A DNA stretch of 64,000 nucleotides from Nectonema munidae (lineage: Eukaryota; Nematomorpha; Nectonematoida; Nectonematidae), in NCBI GenBank assembly GCA_030549495.1, contig JAUIRK010000800.1, positions 62,001-126,000 on the forward strand, written 5' to 3'. This document shows, one piece after another, positions 1 through 10,308 of this stretch. Positions within the stretch are counted from its first letter, which is position 1. Each line of letters begins with the position of its first letter. The notes under the pieces are model-generated. The model ran no database searches. It saw only the letters and a list, made by a program, of their open reading frames with translations, and was not told the origin of the DNA. The translations under genes and the position numbers were made by a program.

Positions 1-790
1 TGCATTGGGTTTCTTGCTATAGTTTTGTCTTAAGATACAAGAAAAAATATTCCTTCAACTACTGCATTACTACTTGAGTAATTATAACAAGTAAGGGCAA
101 CGTAGTTTGTTGAAAAGGGCTGTTTTTAACCTTTCAAATTCCTGAAAAAGCGTTGCAAAAACAAAGTAAAATTAATTTTTTTATGTCCATCATTTTTAAA
201 AGTTTCGCTTTGTATCTTGTATCAAATTTTAATTGAGACTCAGTTTGACTAAAATAAAGTATTTAACTCTTCCTAGTTATTCAAAATATTGAACATTATC
301 TTTCCTCTCACAAGCCATCTAGTAAAAGACACTTTTAAAATAGGTATTAGAGCAGTTATACTTGACTCAAATTCTGTAGCAGCATTCATAAGTTTCTCTT
401 CTTAGTTCACTATGGCAAAACCACTTTGGTATTTTTGAAAGTAAAAAGGCAATATTTGATAGATGATTAAACACTGCATATTGGATAGAAATTGTCAAAG
501 AATGACACACAGAAGAAACTAATTTTAACCTAGACGATGCAGAATTATTGCACTCTATCTTATTAGATGTCCTTAGACGTAAAACCAATACAGTTTGATA
601 AATTTTAATCAAATATTTTGATATCATTATTAATTAAATTGAATGTTTTCCCGGGAGTTTCTTCAACTAAACTAAAAAATTCAGCCTTTTTGTTTATTAC
701 TAAAAAACGAATTTTTGTGTAGAAATGTAAGTTTTTAATGTAGGTGAAATAACATTTAACATGCAAGAACATTTAGTTCTATGTAACTTA
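1..790. other. AT-rich sequence, no gene seen
   Basis: I see no conserved coding sequence, splice-bounded exon or repeat with defined ends here. The only open frame of note (367-627, minus, 86 codons) has a composition typical of chance frames in AT-rich DNA and matches nothing I know. Confidence 0.5.
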
Positions 791-798
791 ATTTGTTC

Positions 799-1071
799 GG
801 TACTTTTCTGTTATCTCCCCCCCCCCCACTAAATTTTTTTTTTAAAAAAGCATATTTTTTAAAATTGAAAATAGAATATTTTTGGAAAATTTTTTTTTTT
901 TTTTAAAAAGAAATAATATATTTCTCTTTTTCCCCTCCCCCTCTAAAAAATTTAAAAAAAATTATAAAAAAATCAGAGAAATGTTGATGAAGCAGTAAAA
1001 AAGTAAATCATTCACTAAAAAAAATTTTAGAAGTGGTGGGAGGGGGGGGGGGGAGATAACAGAAAAGTACC
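799..1071. mobile_element. Foldback MITE with 8 bp target duplication
   Basis: A 273 bp element with terminal inverted repeats that begin GGTACTTTTCTGTTATCTCC and continue into a run of C. The mirror copy ends at 1071, after a run of G. It is flanked by perfect 8 bp direct repeats ATTTGTTC (791-798 and 1072-1079). There is no coding capacity. The interior is A/T-rich with a second, looser inverted match. An 8 bp duplication fits hAT or P superfamily transposases, but the GGTAC end is not a typical hAT end, so the superfamily stays open. Confidence 0.8.
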
Positions 1072-1079
1072 ATTTGTTC

Positions 1080-2160
1080 CAGCGGGCTTCTTTCTTCATG
1101 CGGTGATATAATTTTACATAAGTGATCGATTGTACGTATTGCATAATGACACGTCATACAGCTCAACTGATTTAATTTTAATATTTCTCTTAGTTTTATT
1201 CTCGGTGTTTGTCAGATTTTTCATGATTCAAAAGATTTCTAACTCTTGGAAAAATATGTGCCACGTTTACAAAAAGCAGCCTTTGATCCATCTTCAGCTT
1301 TTTTGCACCATAAATATGTTTTCTCTTAATTCACATTGTATTTATCATTCCTATCATAAGATGAATATATGGAAATAATTTTCTACTTTCATCATTTAGA
1401 AAAACTAGAATCAACCCCTCCCCTAAAATTGCATGGCCAATTGCTTGAAAATTTTTCTTGATCTAATTCTTTTCCTAGAACTCAAATATTATGATGATTT
1501 TTGCAACTCGTTTTTTAGATCCAATCTTTCTCTAAAGTGAGAAGCCCTAAAAAGTTTTTTATGTTTCAAAGTGTGACACTTATTAATTTTATCCATTTTT
1601 TTTTGTAAATTTATTATTTAAACACATCAAGTTTTACAACATCAATTCACTTCGCAGTTCAATGAAAGCGGATCGTTTTAATGCTCTCATTCTTCTTTTT
1701 GTTTTAAAAATTTTGATAACGCTTAAATTTATATGCTTGAAATTTGAGTTCTAGTTTAGTAAATCCGCCCCCCCCTAATGCCAATTTCTAGATCCGCCCT
1801 GATCAATTTTTTTATTTGATGTCAAGGTAGAAAAAATTGAAAATGGATCAGAAAGTGATGTTTCTCTACAAAATTATTAAATTGATTAATAAAAATTTTG
1901 ATAGCAGAAAGCAAGAAAGACATAAAAAATTAGTCGAAAAACAGTAAAAAATAATATAAAAAAATTTGATAAATGAATATCATTTCTCTCATTATTATTT
2001 TATATAAAATATATATGTATGTATTTTTATAAATACATTATAAAAACCAGTTTAAAACAAAAAAAATAAACAAGTGAATGAATTAATCTTTTTAATGGCT
2101 ATACCCGTTAAAATATTTCATGCCAAATAAAAATAAAAAAAGGCAATCTGGCATCCCTGG
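1080..2160. other. AT-rich sequence, no gene seen
   Basis: No recognisable coding sequence. Short C-tracts (for example near 1769) and poly-T/poly-A stretches are present. The 82-codon frame at 1130-1378 starts inside a MITE flank and resembles no family I recognise. Confidence 0.45.
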
Positions 2161-3192
2161 TGGTTAGTAACCGTTCATAGGGCATAATTTATTTGGTGGA
2201 TGATTAACAGTAAAAAATTTTAATACTATCATTATAGTTCCTCTTATGGGACACTCTCTATAATTTTTAGTCACTTTTTTCCGAAATCTCATAAGGATGA
2301 AGATATTTGGGGCCACGATATCCGAAAGGATGGGTGCAAACGTCACAAACAAACTTAACAGGGAAGATCTTATATTCATCAGCTAAATAAAAAGCAAGTT
2401 TTTTATGAGGTATTTTTTTCTTCCACTTTGTTTTGAAGTTGGAAAGTCTTAAGGAGAATTAAACTTTGCAATAATCCATGTATTCATAACACTGATATCT
2501 AAGTAATTGCAGAATACAGCATATGTCCCATTTACGATAGGACTTGTAAGTTCTTATTATTTTGTTCGCTGCCCTCATCCCTCCTTTGAATTCATTGTAA
2601 GCCAGCAAATTTTCTGATCTTGAAGCAACATTGCTGATTTTGACGTTTTTGGGCTGAGAGGAGAGGATATAAGCTACATTGAAATTTCGAGTCGCGTGTT
2701 TTTTGGAATATAAGCTGTTAGGGATGCGCAATTTGAGTGGTCTAAATAATGTTGGAACAAACCTTCTATTAGGAATTACGGTTACCTCATAAGGATACTT
2801 TTTTTCTGTACACCACATGGCAAGGTAAAAACCTATCTGTATATACGCCACAACCGGACGGAATGTTGCTTTCTTGAATAAGCCTTTTTAAAATATTCAA
2901 GCTTAAAAAAGAAGTTTTATCTACCGATCCACGTACATATATTTCAGGTTTCAAAATGTAGAAAAATTTTAAGTCATTTAGAATTTAGATGAATCCCTTA
3001 GTGACTAGGCCTTTTGTGGTTGTAGATCTTGAGGGGAAAATGACATCTGAAGGTAACCAGTTTCTCATCTATTGTAACTACAGAATGTGGTGTCCAATAC
3101 TGAGAAAAGATTTTGAAAAAATTATCCTGCAATTTTACAATGGGTCTGAGTTTATTGGAAGAGTCTCTTTTTTCTTTATCATCAAATCGCAA
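2160..3192 (-). pseudogene. piggyBac transposase relic (DDE_Tnp_1_7 type)
   Basis: Fragments of a piggyBac-family transposase read right to left in shifted frames. At 3192-2998 is the segment MRFDDKE...VTIDEKLVTFR...KIYN, which corresponds to the RFDDK and first catalytic Asp (I/V-DEQL) region. At 2851-2459 is the segment ending GGMRAANKIIRTYK...YMDYCK, the usual GGVDxxDxxxxxY region followed by the transmembrane-looking helix. A further readable stretch at about 2460-2290 (minus) carries a CxxC-type motif (VCDVC) and may be the C-terminal cysteine-rich tail, but I am unsure of that part. Stops and frameshifts separate the pieces, so it is dead. I could not find terminal repeats. It lies upstream of TAF12 on the opposite strand. 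Confidence 0.75.
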
Positions 3193-3201
3193 GAACCTTA
3201 A

Positions 3202-4860
3202 CCTGCTTTCAAAAATGGACTGGCAGACTTTGAGAATAAATATGTAACCTTAATTTTTGATCGCCATTATCAATTTATCACTTATCAAATCAATTACACA
3301 TAACTTATAATATATCTACATCATCATGCAAGTTTATCTGAAATAAACGTAACCTAACAACACAAGTAATGCTTAATTATACATCGCCGAAAGCAATACA
3401 AGAAAGTATATATCATGAACATCATAGAAGAACAAAGATCCAGCAGCTATCGTGAAGATGCCCATGTTAACCGATTTCAAATCAAAGGCTATCGTCCATG
3501 AGCTATTCAAAGAAATGGATCGATGCTTGTTGTTTTCTTGTGTTCAATAAACCTATACCTTTAACGTCTAACGTTACAGGTGTACACTAAAATTTTTATA
3601 GGAATGAAAGGAATGCAAATATCTAAAAATTATTGACTTGAAATTGATAAAAAAAAAATGTACCTAAAATTAGCGTCCATTTTAGACAAGGTCTTTGAAA
3701 AAATGTTGGAAATTATATGGAAATCAAGAATAATTTAAGATCAATAAAATCTTTTTCATATTTTTAGCTACTCCATTAGGACCACGTTTTGAAAGAGTAT
3801 TTCTTATGTTTAAACTTTCTGGTCTTCCTGTCCCATGGCTTTTGGTACTCACAGCCAAATCAGAAGCGACTAAAATATCATCAAAAAATCATTTTCACTT
3901 GTAAAGGACGTTGAAGACAGAAGTTTCAGTATCAAAACTATCAGCAAAAGAACTCAGGAAAGAAGAAGATGACGTAGACATGTTTGAAAAAATGCAATAA
4001 AATTGTTCAGAGCAAAAGTACGAGATAAGATATTATGAGACAAAAAGAAAAAATGACGTTGGTTCACAAGAATAGCCACATAAAACACAAATAGATTGGA
4101 GTGAAGCAACACGCCTCTTTGCAAATTAACGTGATCAATTTTTAAAATATTTTGCCGTTTTGTTTATAATGTTTATCATGGTATTTATGACAATATTACT
4201 TTTTGTCAATTTCAAGGTCAAAGTTTGTCATGGCAAGGGAAGATAAAACTTTATAAAGTGTATTATTTATGGTAGTGTCAAAGGATGATAAATGTTTAAC
4301 ACAAAATGGGTGTAAACTTATATACTTTTTATATATTAATACATTTCAAATAGCTTTAAAAATATTTTTTATATTTTATGAACTTAATAAAAAATTAAAA
4401 ATAAAATCAAAAAGTTCAAAATCTGCTTAAAAATGGCGTTAAAAATTAATACAAAAAATCATCAAAACGTTCACATACATAATATATTTTTATTGATTGA
4501 CTCCAAAAATTTAAGCTTTTTAATTGAAACATGAAAAAATTTTGGAAAAAAATGTCATAGAGTCCGTCAAGTTTTCTGCTATAAATTTGTCCGTCAAGCG
4601 AGGGTTATCGTCAAATCTCGATCTTTTTCACAGAATTAGTAAGTTAATTTATTTCTTAGCTGACTAATTAGTTATTTAGATTGTTAATTAATTAGTTTAA
4701 CTGTTATTTCGTCTGAGTATATACACGCACAAATTTCTAAATAGACTTTCTGAACTTCCACGTTTTGCATTAAGCCATTTAATAAATTCGAGTGTCGTCA
4801 TTTTGATCTGGAATTACTGCTCTGAACACATTACATTTTAGAGTGCACGTGTCGTAGGTT
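3202..4860. other. No intact gene; one segment repeated near 17 kb
   Basis: No intact coding sequence. Positions of about 3865-4130 match, in inverted orientation, sequence at about 16.76-17.03 kb over more than 250 bp with moderate divergence. Both copies look like decayed coding sequence. The first TAF12 exon (start codon) is expected upstream of 4932 but I could not identify it. Confidence 0.5.
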
Positions 4861-4931
4861 TAATGGCTATGTCCTAGATGGAAAGTGTCATTTTAGTGCT
4901 TATTAATTGCAAATGCATATTTTTGCTTAAG

Positions 4932-5105
4932 GTTTTGAACAAAGAAAAGCTAGCGGAGTTAGTCAAAGAAGTCGATCCCCAAGAAGAATTGAGTGAGGAT
5001 GTGGAAGAAATTTTGTTGCAGCTTGCCGATGACTTCGTTGACAACATCATTGAAAACTCTTGCAAACTCGCCAAACATAGAAAGAGCAGTACACTACAAT
5101 TATCG
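4932..5105 (+). CDS. TAF12: TAF12 (TFIID subunit 12), histone-fold exon
   Basis: This 58-codon internal exon encodes the start and middle of the TAF12 histone fold (VLNKEKLAELVKEVDP..., then DEDVEE-like SEDVEEILLQLADDF and CKLAKHRKSST). TAF12 pairs with TAF4 as an H2B-like partner in TFIID, and also sits in SAGA. The residues line up with the animal family through the alpha1, alpha2 and early alpha3 helices, including the strongly conserved AxHRKSSTL. The exon starts after an AG at 4930-4931 and ends before GTAAAG at 5106, both in phase 0. It joins in frame to the exon at 15420. Upstream exons encoding the variable N-terminus were not found. The intron that follows is 10.3 kb and full of transposons. 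Family identity is from recall and the agreement is high. Confidence 0.93.
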
Positions 5106-5204
5106 GTAAAGCCTTTTTTCTCTAGATGTTTATTCTTGCTTCTAAGATTTACCTAAACTTTTAAATACCAATTTCTTTTCATTTTGAAAAACAGCATCGT
5201 GCCT

Positions 5205-7288
5205 CCCTAGAACGACCAAGTGGGTCAATTGACCCATACCAAATACTAAAATATATTTTAAAGCATAACTCTGTTTTATTTTTTACTGAAACTCAACCGA
5301 TACCTTCATGTACACGCATTATTTATAAAAATATTTAAAATTCGAAATTTTCCTGTTCGACTTTCCTTAAATGGTACTCATATCCTACAACGGCCAAAGT
5401 GGGTCATTTGACCCATTTTTTATACTTTACAAATTATAATAATTAATTATAGTTAATAAATAGTTTTTGATAATAATTAAATAATATTTTTGATTCAAAT
5501 AAATTCATCAAAAATTTTTTTATTCTTTTTTCACTCCAATTTTGTTTTCATTGGTAATGAAAACAAATGAGCATTGGTTCCTGCTCAATGCTCATTCTTC
5601 AAAAGATTTTATAATCTTTGATGATAGTTGCGATGAAAGTACTGGAAGTGAAAGTTCTTCACCTGATTCAAGTTTTGATACTAATTCAGTACTTCCAGTA
5701 ATTGTGAAGTTATCAGCAAAAAGTGTAAAAACGAGTTTCGACCAAAAAAAGGAATTTGTTTCGAAAGAGTCCATCAAAATTTCTTCTTGCAAGAGTTGAT
5801 GATGCTATACACGTTTTCAAAGAGCTGATGAGTGATTTGATACTGGAAAAGATAATAAAGTATTCCATTTTAGAAGCCAGAAGAAGAGATGAAAACTTCG
5901 ATCTGACATTAGATGAAATTGGTGCGTTTATTGGATTATGTTTTGAAAGGCAGGAGTGAACCGCTACGCAGTTTTTAGAGTGAGGATTATGGGAGAGAAA
6001 TTTTCAAAAAAAAACAATGAGTCGTAATAAATTTGAAGCGATAATGAAAAATGTGAGGTTTGATGATAGAAACTCCAGACAAAAAACTAGAAAGGATGAC
6101 AAATTTTGTCTGATAAGAGAAGTATGGGAAACTTTTATTCTAAACTGTATGAAATGCTATGTTCCGAAAGGATTCTGCACTATTGGTGAGCAGTTATTAT
6201 CTTGCAAATCTACACAATATATGCTGGCTAAACCTGGCAAATTTGGAATAAAGTTCTGGCTTTTTTCAGACTCCAAAAACGGTTATGTGATGAATGGCTT
6301 TCCATACACTGATAAAGAAGATAACAGATTCAAGCATTTAGGAGAGCATGTCATGAAAGTTATGGCACCTTTTTTGAACATGGGACTCAACGTAACAACA
6401 GATAACTTTTTTACTAGTTTATCTCTTGCTCTAGAACTGAAAAAGTTTCAAACATCTCTTTTGGGAACGATAAGATCACACAGAATAGAAATACGACAAG
6501 AATTTGTTGAAAAAGCTAAATCTTTGAACTTATTAGAGTCTATTACCATTTATAATGAGCACGCTATGTTTCATGCTTATAAAGCAAAGAAAAATAATGT
6601 TGTTTATCGTTTGTCTTCATTACACAATGATTTTGCTTTGGGGGAACAAAACAATCCTAAAGAATTACAATTTTACTTAAGGAGGGGTAGATACAAGTAG
6701 AGCCTCAACAAGAAGATGGACCATGGCGGTGTTTATATTCTTGATATGTGTGTTCTGAACTCTTTCATCTTGTCCAAAGAAATAGGTATTATTAACTGTT
6801 CAAAAAGAGAATTTTTGCTATATCTTGCAGAGAGTCTTACGAATCAATGTAGAAATAAAAGAAAATGGTCTCTTATGCTTCCCTTGGAAAATCCAGAAAC
6901 CCTTCCTTCTTCACAAAGGAATTATTATTTGTAATAAAATACAAAAAAAACAAAAACTAAATGTGGCAAGTGCGTTAATTTAGTATGCGGATCCTGTTCT
7001 AAAAACATATGTTAGAAACGTTATAAATAAAATTGTTCCATTTTATTTGTTTACTTTATACTCTCTATATTTTTATAAATTAGTTCAAGTTATCATAAAT
7101 GTAAAAGGAAAACCATAGTAAAAGATAATATATATCCATAAAATTGAATCAAAATAGGGCAAAGAATAATTATTCATTCAAAACTGATAATTATATGCAC
7201 AAAAAATATTATATTCAACAATATAGCATATGGGTCAATTGACCCTTTTGGTCGTTAAAAGTAAAAGAAATTTCTGGTCGTTGCAGGG
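5205..7288 (+). mobile_element. piggyBac-like transposon with subterminal palindromes
   Basis: This 2.08 kb element has inverted ends. The left end begins CCCTAGAACGACCA and the right end, read inward, CCCTGCAACGACCA. Next to each end lies the perfect 14 nt palindrome GGGTCAATTGACCC (5222-5235 and 7232-7245). A near copy, GGGTCATTTGACCC, lies at 5401-5414 after a second end-like block (ACGGCCAA). The right flank is the canonical TTAA target at 7289-7292. The left flank reads GCCT, so that TTAA has decayed or the left border is slightly elsewhere. It carries a broken transposase on +. It lies in the TAF12 intron in sense orientation. Confidence 0.85.
5542..6934 (+). pseudogene. piggyBac transposase, broken
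   Basis: The transposase is readable in four pieces with shifted frames. The pieces are an acidic, Ser-rich N-terminus (5542-5799), a helical segment GAFIGLCFERQE (about 5800-5957), the catalytic core (6017-6700) and a C-terminal part beginning DHGGVYILD (6716-6934). The core shows NVRFDDRNSRQ, CTIGEQLLSCK, GFPY, NVTTDNFFTS and LLGTIR, all piggyBac landmarks. The first catalytic Asp of the family (normally V/I-DEQL) is Gly here (TIGEQL), while the second Asp (TTDNFFTS) is kept. The frameshifts, together with the lost Asp, make it inactive. Confidence 0.88.
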
Positions 7289-7589
7289 TTAAACGTTCAG
7301 TCGATAGTAAAAATCATAACTGTCTCAATATTTTTCATTCTACTTCCTATAAATAATTTTGCCCTAATCCTTCAACTCTAACAAGATTTAAAGCATCAAT
7401 ATTCATCCCGCCAGATACCAGATTACCATAGCTTGAACAGAGGCAATGTTGAAATTTTGAGGGAGGGCGCAAAATTTTTTAACTATCAAAATTTTTCCGT
7501 CAAAAGATTCATTTTTTATGTTATGTAAAAATAATTTAAGATTAACACTTTTTTATTATAGTTTAGTTACAGGCTGTTTGATCAATAAG

Positions 7590-7648
7590 AACCGGTTGAT
7601 GACCAGAGTCGACTTTTAATACAAAGCATCTGATTAACAACGGGTTAT
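7590..7648. mobile_element. Fragment of TTAA MITE (same family as 39014-39143)
   Basis: The sequence runs CCGGTTGATGACCAG, AGTCGACT, then CATCTGATTAACAACGGGTTA. It follows the same order of blocks as the MITE at 39014-39143 but lacks the middle. It is read as an internally deleted or eroded relative. The terminal TTAA is no longer exact. Confidence 0.5.
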
Positions 7649-8231
7649 AAAGAAAAAAATTTTAATGAAATTTGGATCCACAAAAATGAAAATAATATAT
7701 TGAAAATCATTATTAATTAATGGCGACGTATTTCTTTTAAAAAAAAATGAATAATAACTTTACAAAAAAATTTTTTGAATAGAAAAAAAAAATTTTTTTT
7801 TTAAATAATTTGAATTAAATTATTAAATTTCATCTACTTTTATGAAATAGAAAATAGATTTTTTTTCTAAATAAGAAGGGTCTTTGGAGATATTTATCAC
7901 TGAACAAAAATAACTTGAGAATGCAGTTTTTTATAGTCGTCGGTATGGCATATAAGGCAGATCATAATATAGATATCACGATTAGGAATCGAGGACGGAA
8001 AGGGCGGATTATACGCTTGCACCACTATTGCAATTTAAAAATGCAAATAATTTTGGAAGTGGAAATCATTTCTGGAGTTCCTATATTTTTGGTGATTTTA
8101 GTATATTTGATGCAAAAGAGGCAAATCTTTGTTTTGCCGAACTTTACAATAGCACCGATATCATTAATGTTGTATTCTTACACTAGGTGGGCGTAAGTCG
8201 AGATACAAGGTAGTAAAGATAGAATTTATTG
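7649..8231. other. Intron sequence of TAF12, no gene seen
   Basis: AT-rich sequence between two transposons. The 93-codon frame at 7915-8196 has no family resemblance I recognise and no supporting splice sites. Confidence 0.45.
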
Positions 8232-8239
8232 ATCACAAA

Positions 8240-8922
8240 TAGTTTGTCCACTTTAAGGTCTTTTTTTCATTCCCCGGGGAACGAGGACCTCGTAATTTTT
8301 GAAAATTTCCCCGGGGAAGAAAAAGCGATTTTTTTACAGTAAAAACTGTTCAGAAAAGAAAATTTAAAAGTTTCCAATAAGATTTTTATTGAAGAAAATT
8401 TAAATGCATAAAAGATTTATGTTTTAAAAAAATATCTAAGAAAAATTAGAGCGTTCAAAGTTTCATCATTCAACTGATTTCTTATTTTTGTAGAAAAATA
8501 ACCCATTGACGAAAACACTCTTTCGGCATGCACAGAAGTTGGTTTTATGCTCTTTAAATTTTTGAATAAAGTTTCTAAAACTTCGGGCCTCCTATTTGTT
8601 TCTAAATAAAGGTCAAATGTTTTTTTCATTATTTCCTCTATGCTTGAAATCTTGCTTTTAGTTTCACGTTCTTCATTTTCATTAATCTTCAGAAATTCGT
8701 CCAATTCTCCCTTCACGCTTTTCTTCTCTGTTTTTTGGTTCTAACGATTAATGTTTCATCTTTCTTCTCCGTTACTTCGATATTTTTGTCCTCGGATTTG
8801 ACAAAAAAAAATTTTCAAAAATTCCCCGAGGAAATTTAAAAATTTTTTTCGAGGACGAGGATTTTGAAATTTCACGATTCCCCGGGGACTCGAGGACAAG
8901 GAATCCCGGGGTGGACACCCTA
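8240..8922 (-). mobile_element. Internally deleted hAT transposon with exact 8 bp TSD
   Basis: A 683 bp element is bounded by perfect 8 bp direct repeats ATCACAAA (8232-8239 and 8923-8930). The ends are TAGTTTGTCCAC (left) and, read inward, TAGGGTGTCCACCCCGGG (right). Subterminal blocks rich in CCCCGGGG and GAGGACGAGG occur at both ends (about 8273-8325 and 8820-8910). The interior keeps only the transposase C-terminus (8716-8417, minus). It is in effect a MITE that kept part of its parent gene. Confidence 0.88.
8417..8716 (-). pseudogene. hAT transposase C-terminal dimerisation fragment
   Basis: This 99-codon remnant ends with KPTSVHAERVFSSMGYF... and IRNQLNDETLNALIFLRYF. This is the hAT dimerisation signature (a Ser/Ala-ERxFS motif, then a 'R..L....... 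L..LR.F' helix). The zinc finger and the RNase H-like catalytic domain are absent, because the host element is deleted internally. There is no reason to think it is expressed as a separate protein. Confidence 0.8.
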
Positions 8923-9190
8923 ATCACAAACTGGCGATTACAAAATCAAGACAAGATAAGGTGCAATAAGAAGAAATGTGTGTCCTATCGAAAATGCACG
9001 CCTATTTATACCCAGAAGAGGTGAGTTTCAAATAGTCAAATTAGTATTGTATCGCAGACTTATTCGAATGTTAAATGGATGTATATGAATGCAGCACATT
9101 GCATGTATTTGAATATACATATTCGTCATACATAAGAATTATACAGTCTTCTTTGTTTGTTCGGATCATTGCGTTAAGTAAATAGAGCTA

Positions 9191-9262
9191 AGGTTTTATG
9201 GCCGAATGAATGCCCTTCCTGACGCCAACCATTTTGTTTTCAGGATTGGGACTCGGTGTTAG
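9191..9262. repeat. Conserved repeat motif GCCCTTCCTGACGCCAACC
   Basis: The sequence around ATGCCCTTCCTGACGCCAAC, followed by ATTTTGTTTTCAGGATTGGGACT, resembles a short block I recall from interspersed repeats in many animal genomes (GGATGCCCTTCCTGACGC...GGGCTTGGGAC). I cannot assign the element type. It sits near the far end of the viral L relic. Confidence 0.35.
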
Positions 9263-9599
9263 TAGCATTTGGAATCATGTTGCTCCAATGTTTATACAAA
9301 ATTGATTAAAAGGATAGGAATACAGATTAGATAAAAACGTGATAACAGGCATGGTGATGAGATCAGATCCTTCTTGAGAATTAGTTGATTGTTCCATGAA
9401 TGGAAAGCAAGTAAACGAGTTAAGCATGTTAATAGAATATTGAGTTCTTGAATGGGCTTACATCTATGAATGGCTTGTTGATGAAATCTTCATCTTCTGT
9501 TGTCATAGCTCTACAAAAGTACTTTTATTTTTGCAGAAAGTTTCCCACGTGAAGGCATAGTAGGCATTTATCAAATGAACAGGCCCAGGTTCGTCCGTG

Positions 9600-9993
9600 C
9601 TAGGAAGAGAAGCCAATTTTGTTTAAACGAAGAGCTCAGTAAGCTTAGGAAACGCGAAAATTGACAAGTAGGTAGGAATACTGGGAGTGTCTACTACGTT
9701 CGTCGTCCACTATTGGAGTGTAAGTAGGACAGGTGAACTCGATAACAGGCTTGAGGTGAATGTCAGGATGCACTGAATAGATCGTTTCTAAGCATTTTAG
9801 AGCATTCAACATTGTGCTCTGAAAACAGATAGCGTAGTTTACTCCGCCTTTAGAGTAAGCTATCTGTAGTCAAAGCACATTGTGAATTGAAGTTAATCAC
9901 TCTGTTCACTGCGCATGTTGACATACGAAGTGGATCGTTAAGTCGGTGAGTCAGAGACCCTCCTACTATTCGACCAATTAGCAATACCAGTTT
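9600..9993 (-). pseudogene. Endogenous mononegavirus-type L gene relic, distal part
   Basis: Reading right to left from the hAT border, the sequence gives GRIVGGSLTHRL, then CALTTDS, then NYAICFQSTM. These match the GGxxTHR part of block V of the L protein (the polyribonucleotidyl-transferase or capping domain) and the TDxL...DYxxxFQ stretch that follows it. This directly continues the block V first half found on the other side of the hAT element (13202-12996), which shows that one viral sequence was split. Stops and frame changes occur at about 9852 and further on. Readable but less certain coding-like sequence extends to about 9300. It is antisense to TAF12 within its intron and is not functional. 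Confidence 0.8.
9809..9883. repeat. Imperfect inverted repeat within the L relic
   Basis: The arms at 9809-9844 and 9853-9883 match at 21 of 25 positions over ACATTGTGCT...ACAGATAGC and its mirror, with an 8 nt loop plus small bulges. Both arms read as part of the viral coding sequence, so it is probably not an inserted element. It could fold into a hairpin in RNA. Confidence 0.5.
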
Positions 9994-10308
9994 GTCTAGA
10001 CCAGGGGTCACCAAACTTTTTTCTTAGAGGGCCGGATAACTGAAAGAATGGCGGGTGCGGGCCGCATAATCATTCTGTACAATACTTGCAAGCCAGAAAG
10101 AAAGCTCTAGTAGAAAAAAGACTACAAACTTAGTTTAGCATTCCATGTTAATTATGGGTGAGTGGCGTGAGATGCAGAAAAAAAACAAAGACAACCAACA
10201 TATTTATTTACTAAAAAGTTATCAAAGAAGGCAACGTTAGCAAAAAGGTAGCTACATCAGACATAGTGTGCACATGTTCGAATATCACAAACTAAGCAGC
10301 AAAAAAGG

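Noticed and set aside
367..627. 86-codon open frame on minus, and similar short frames in the deserts
   Set aside because: No family resemblance, no splice context and a composition expected for chance frames at this base composition.
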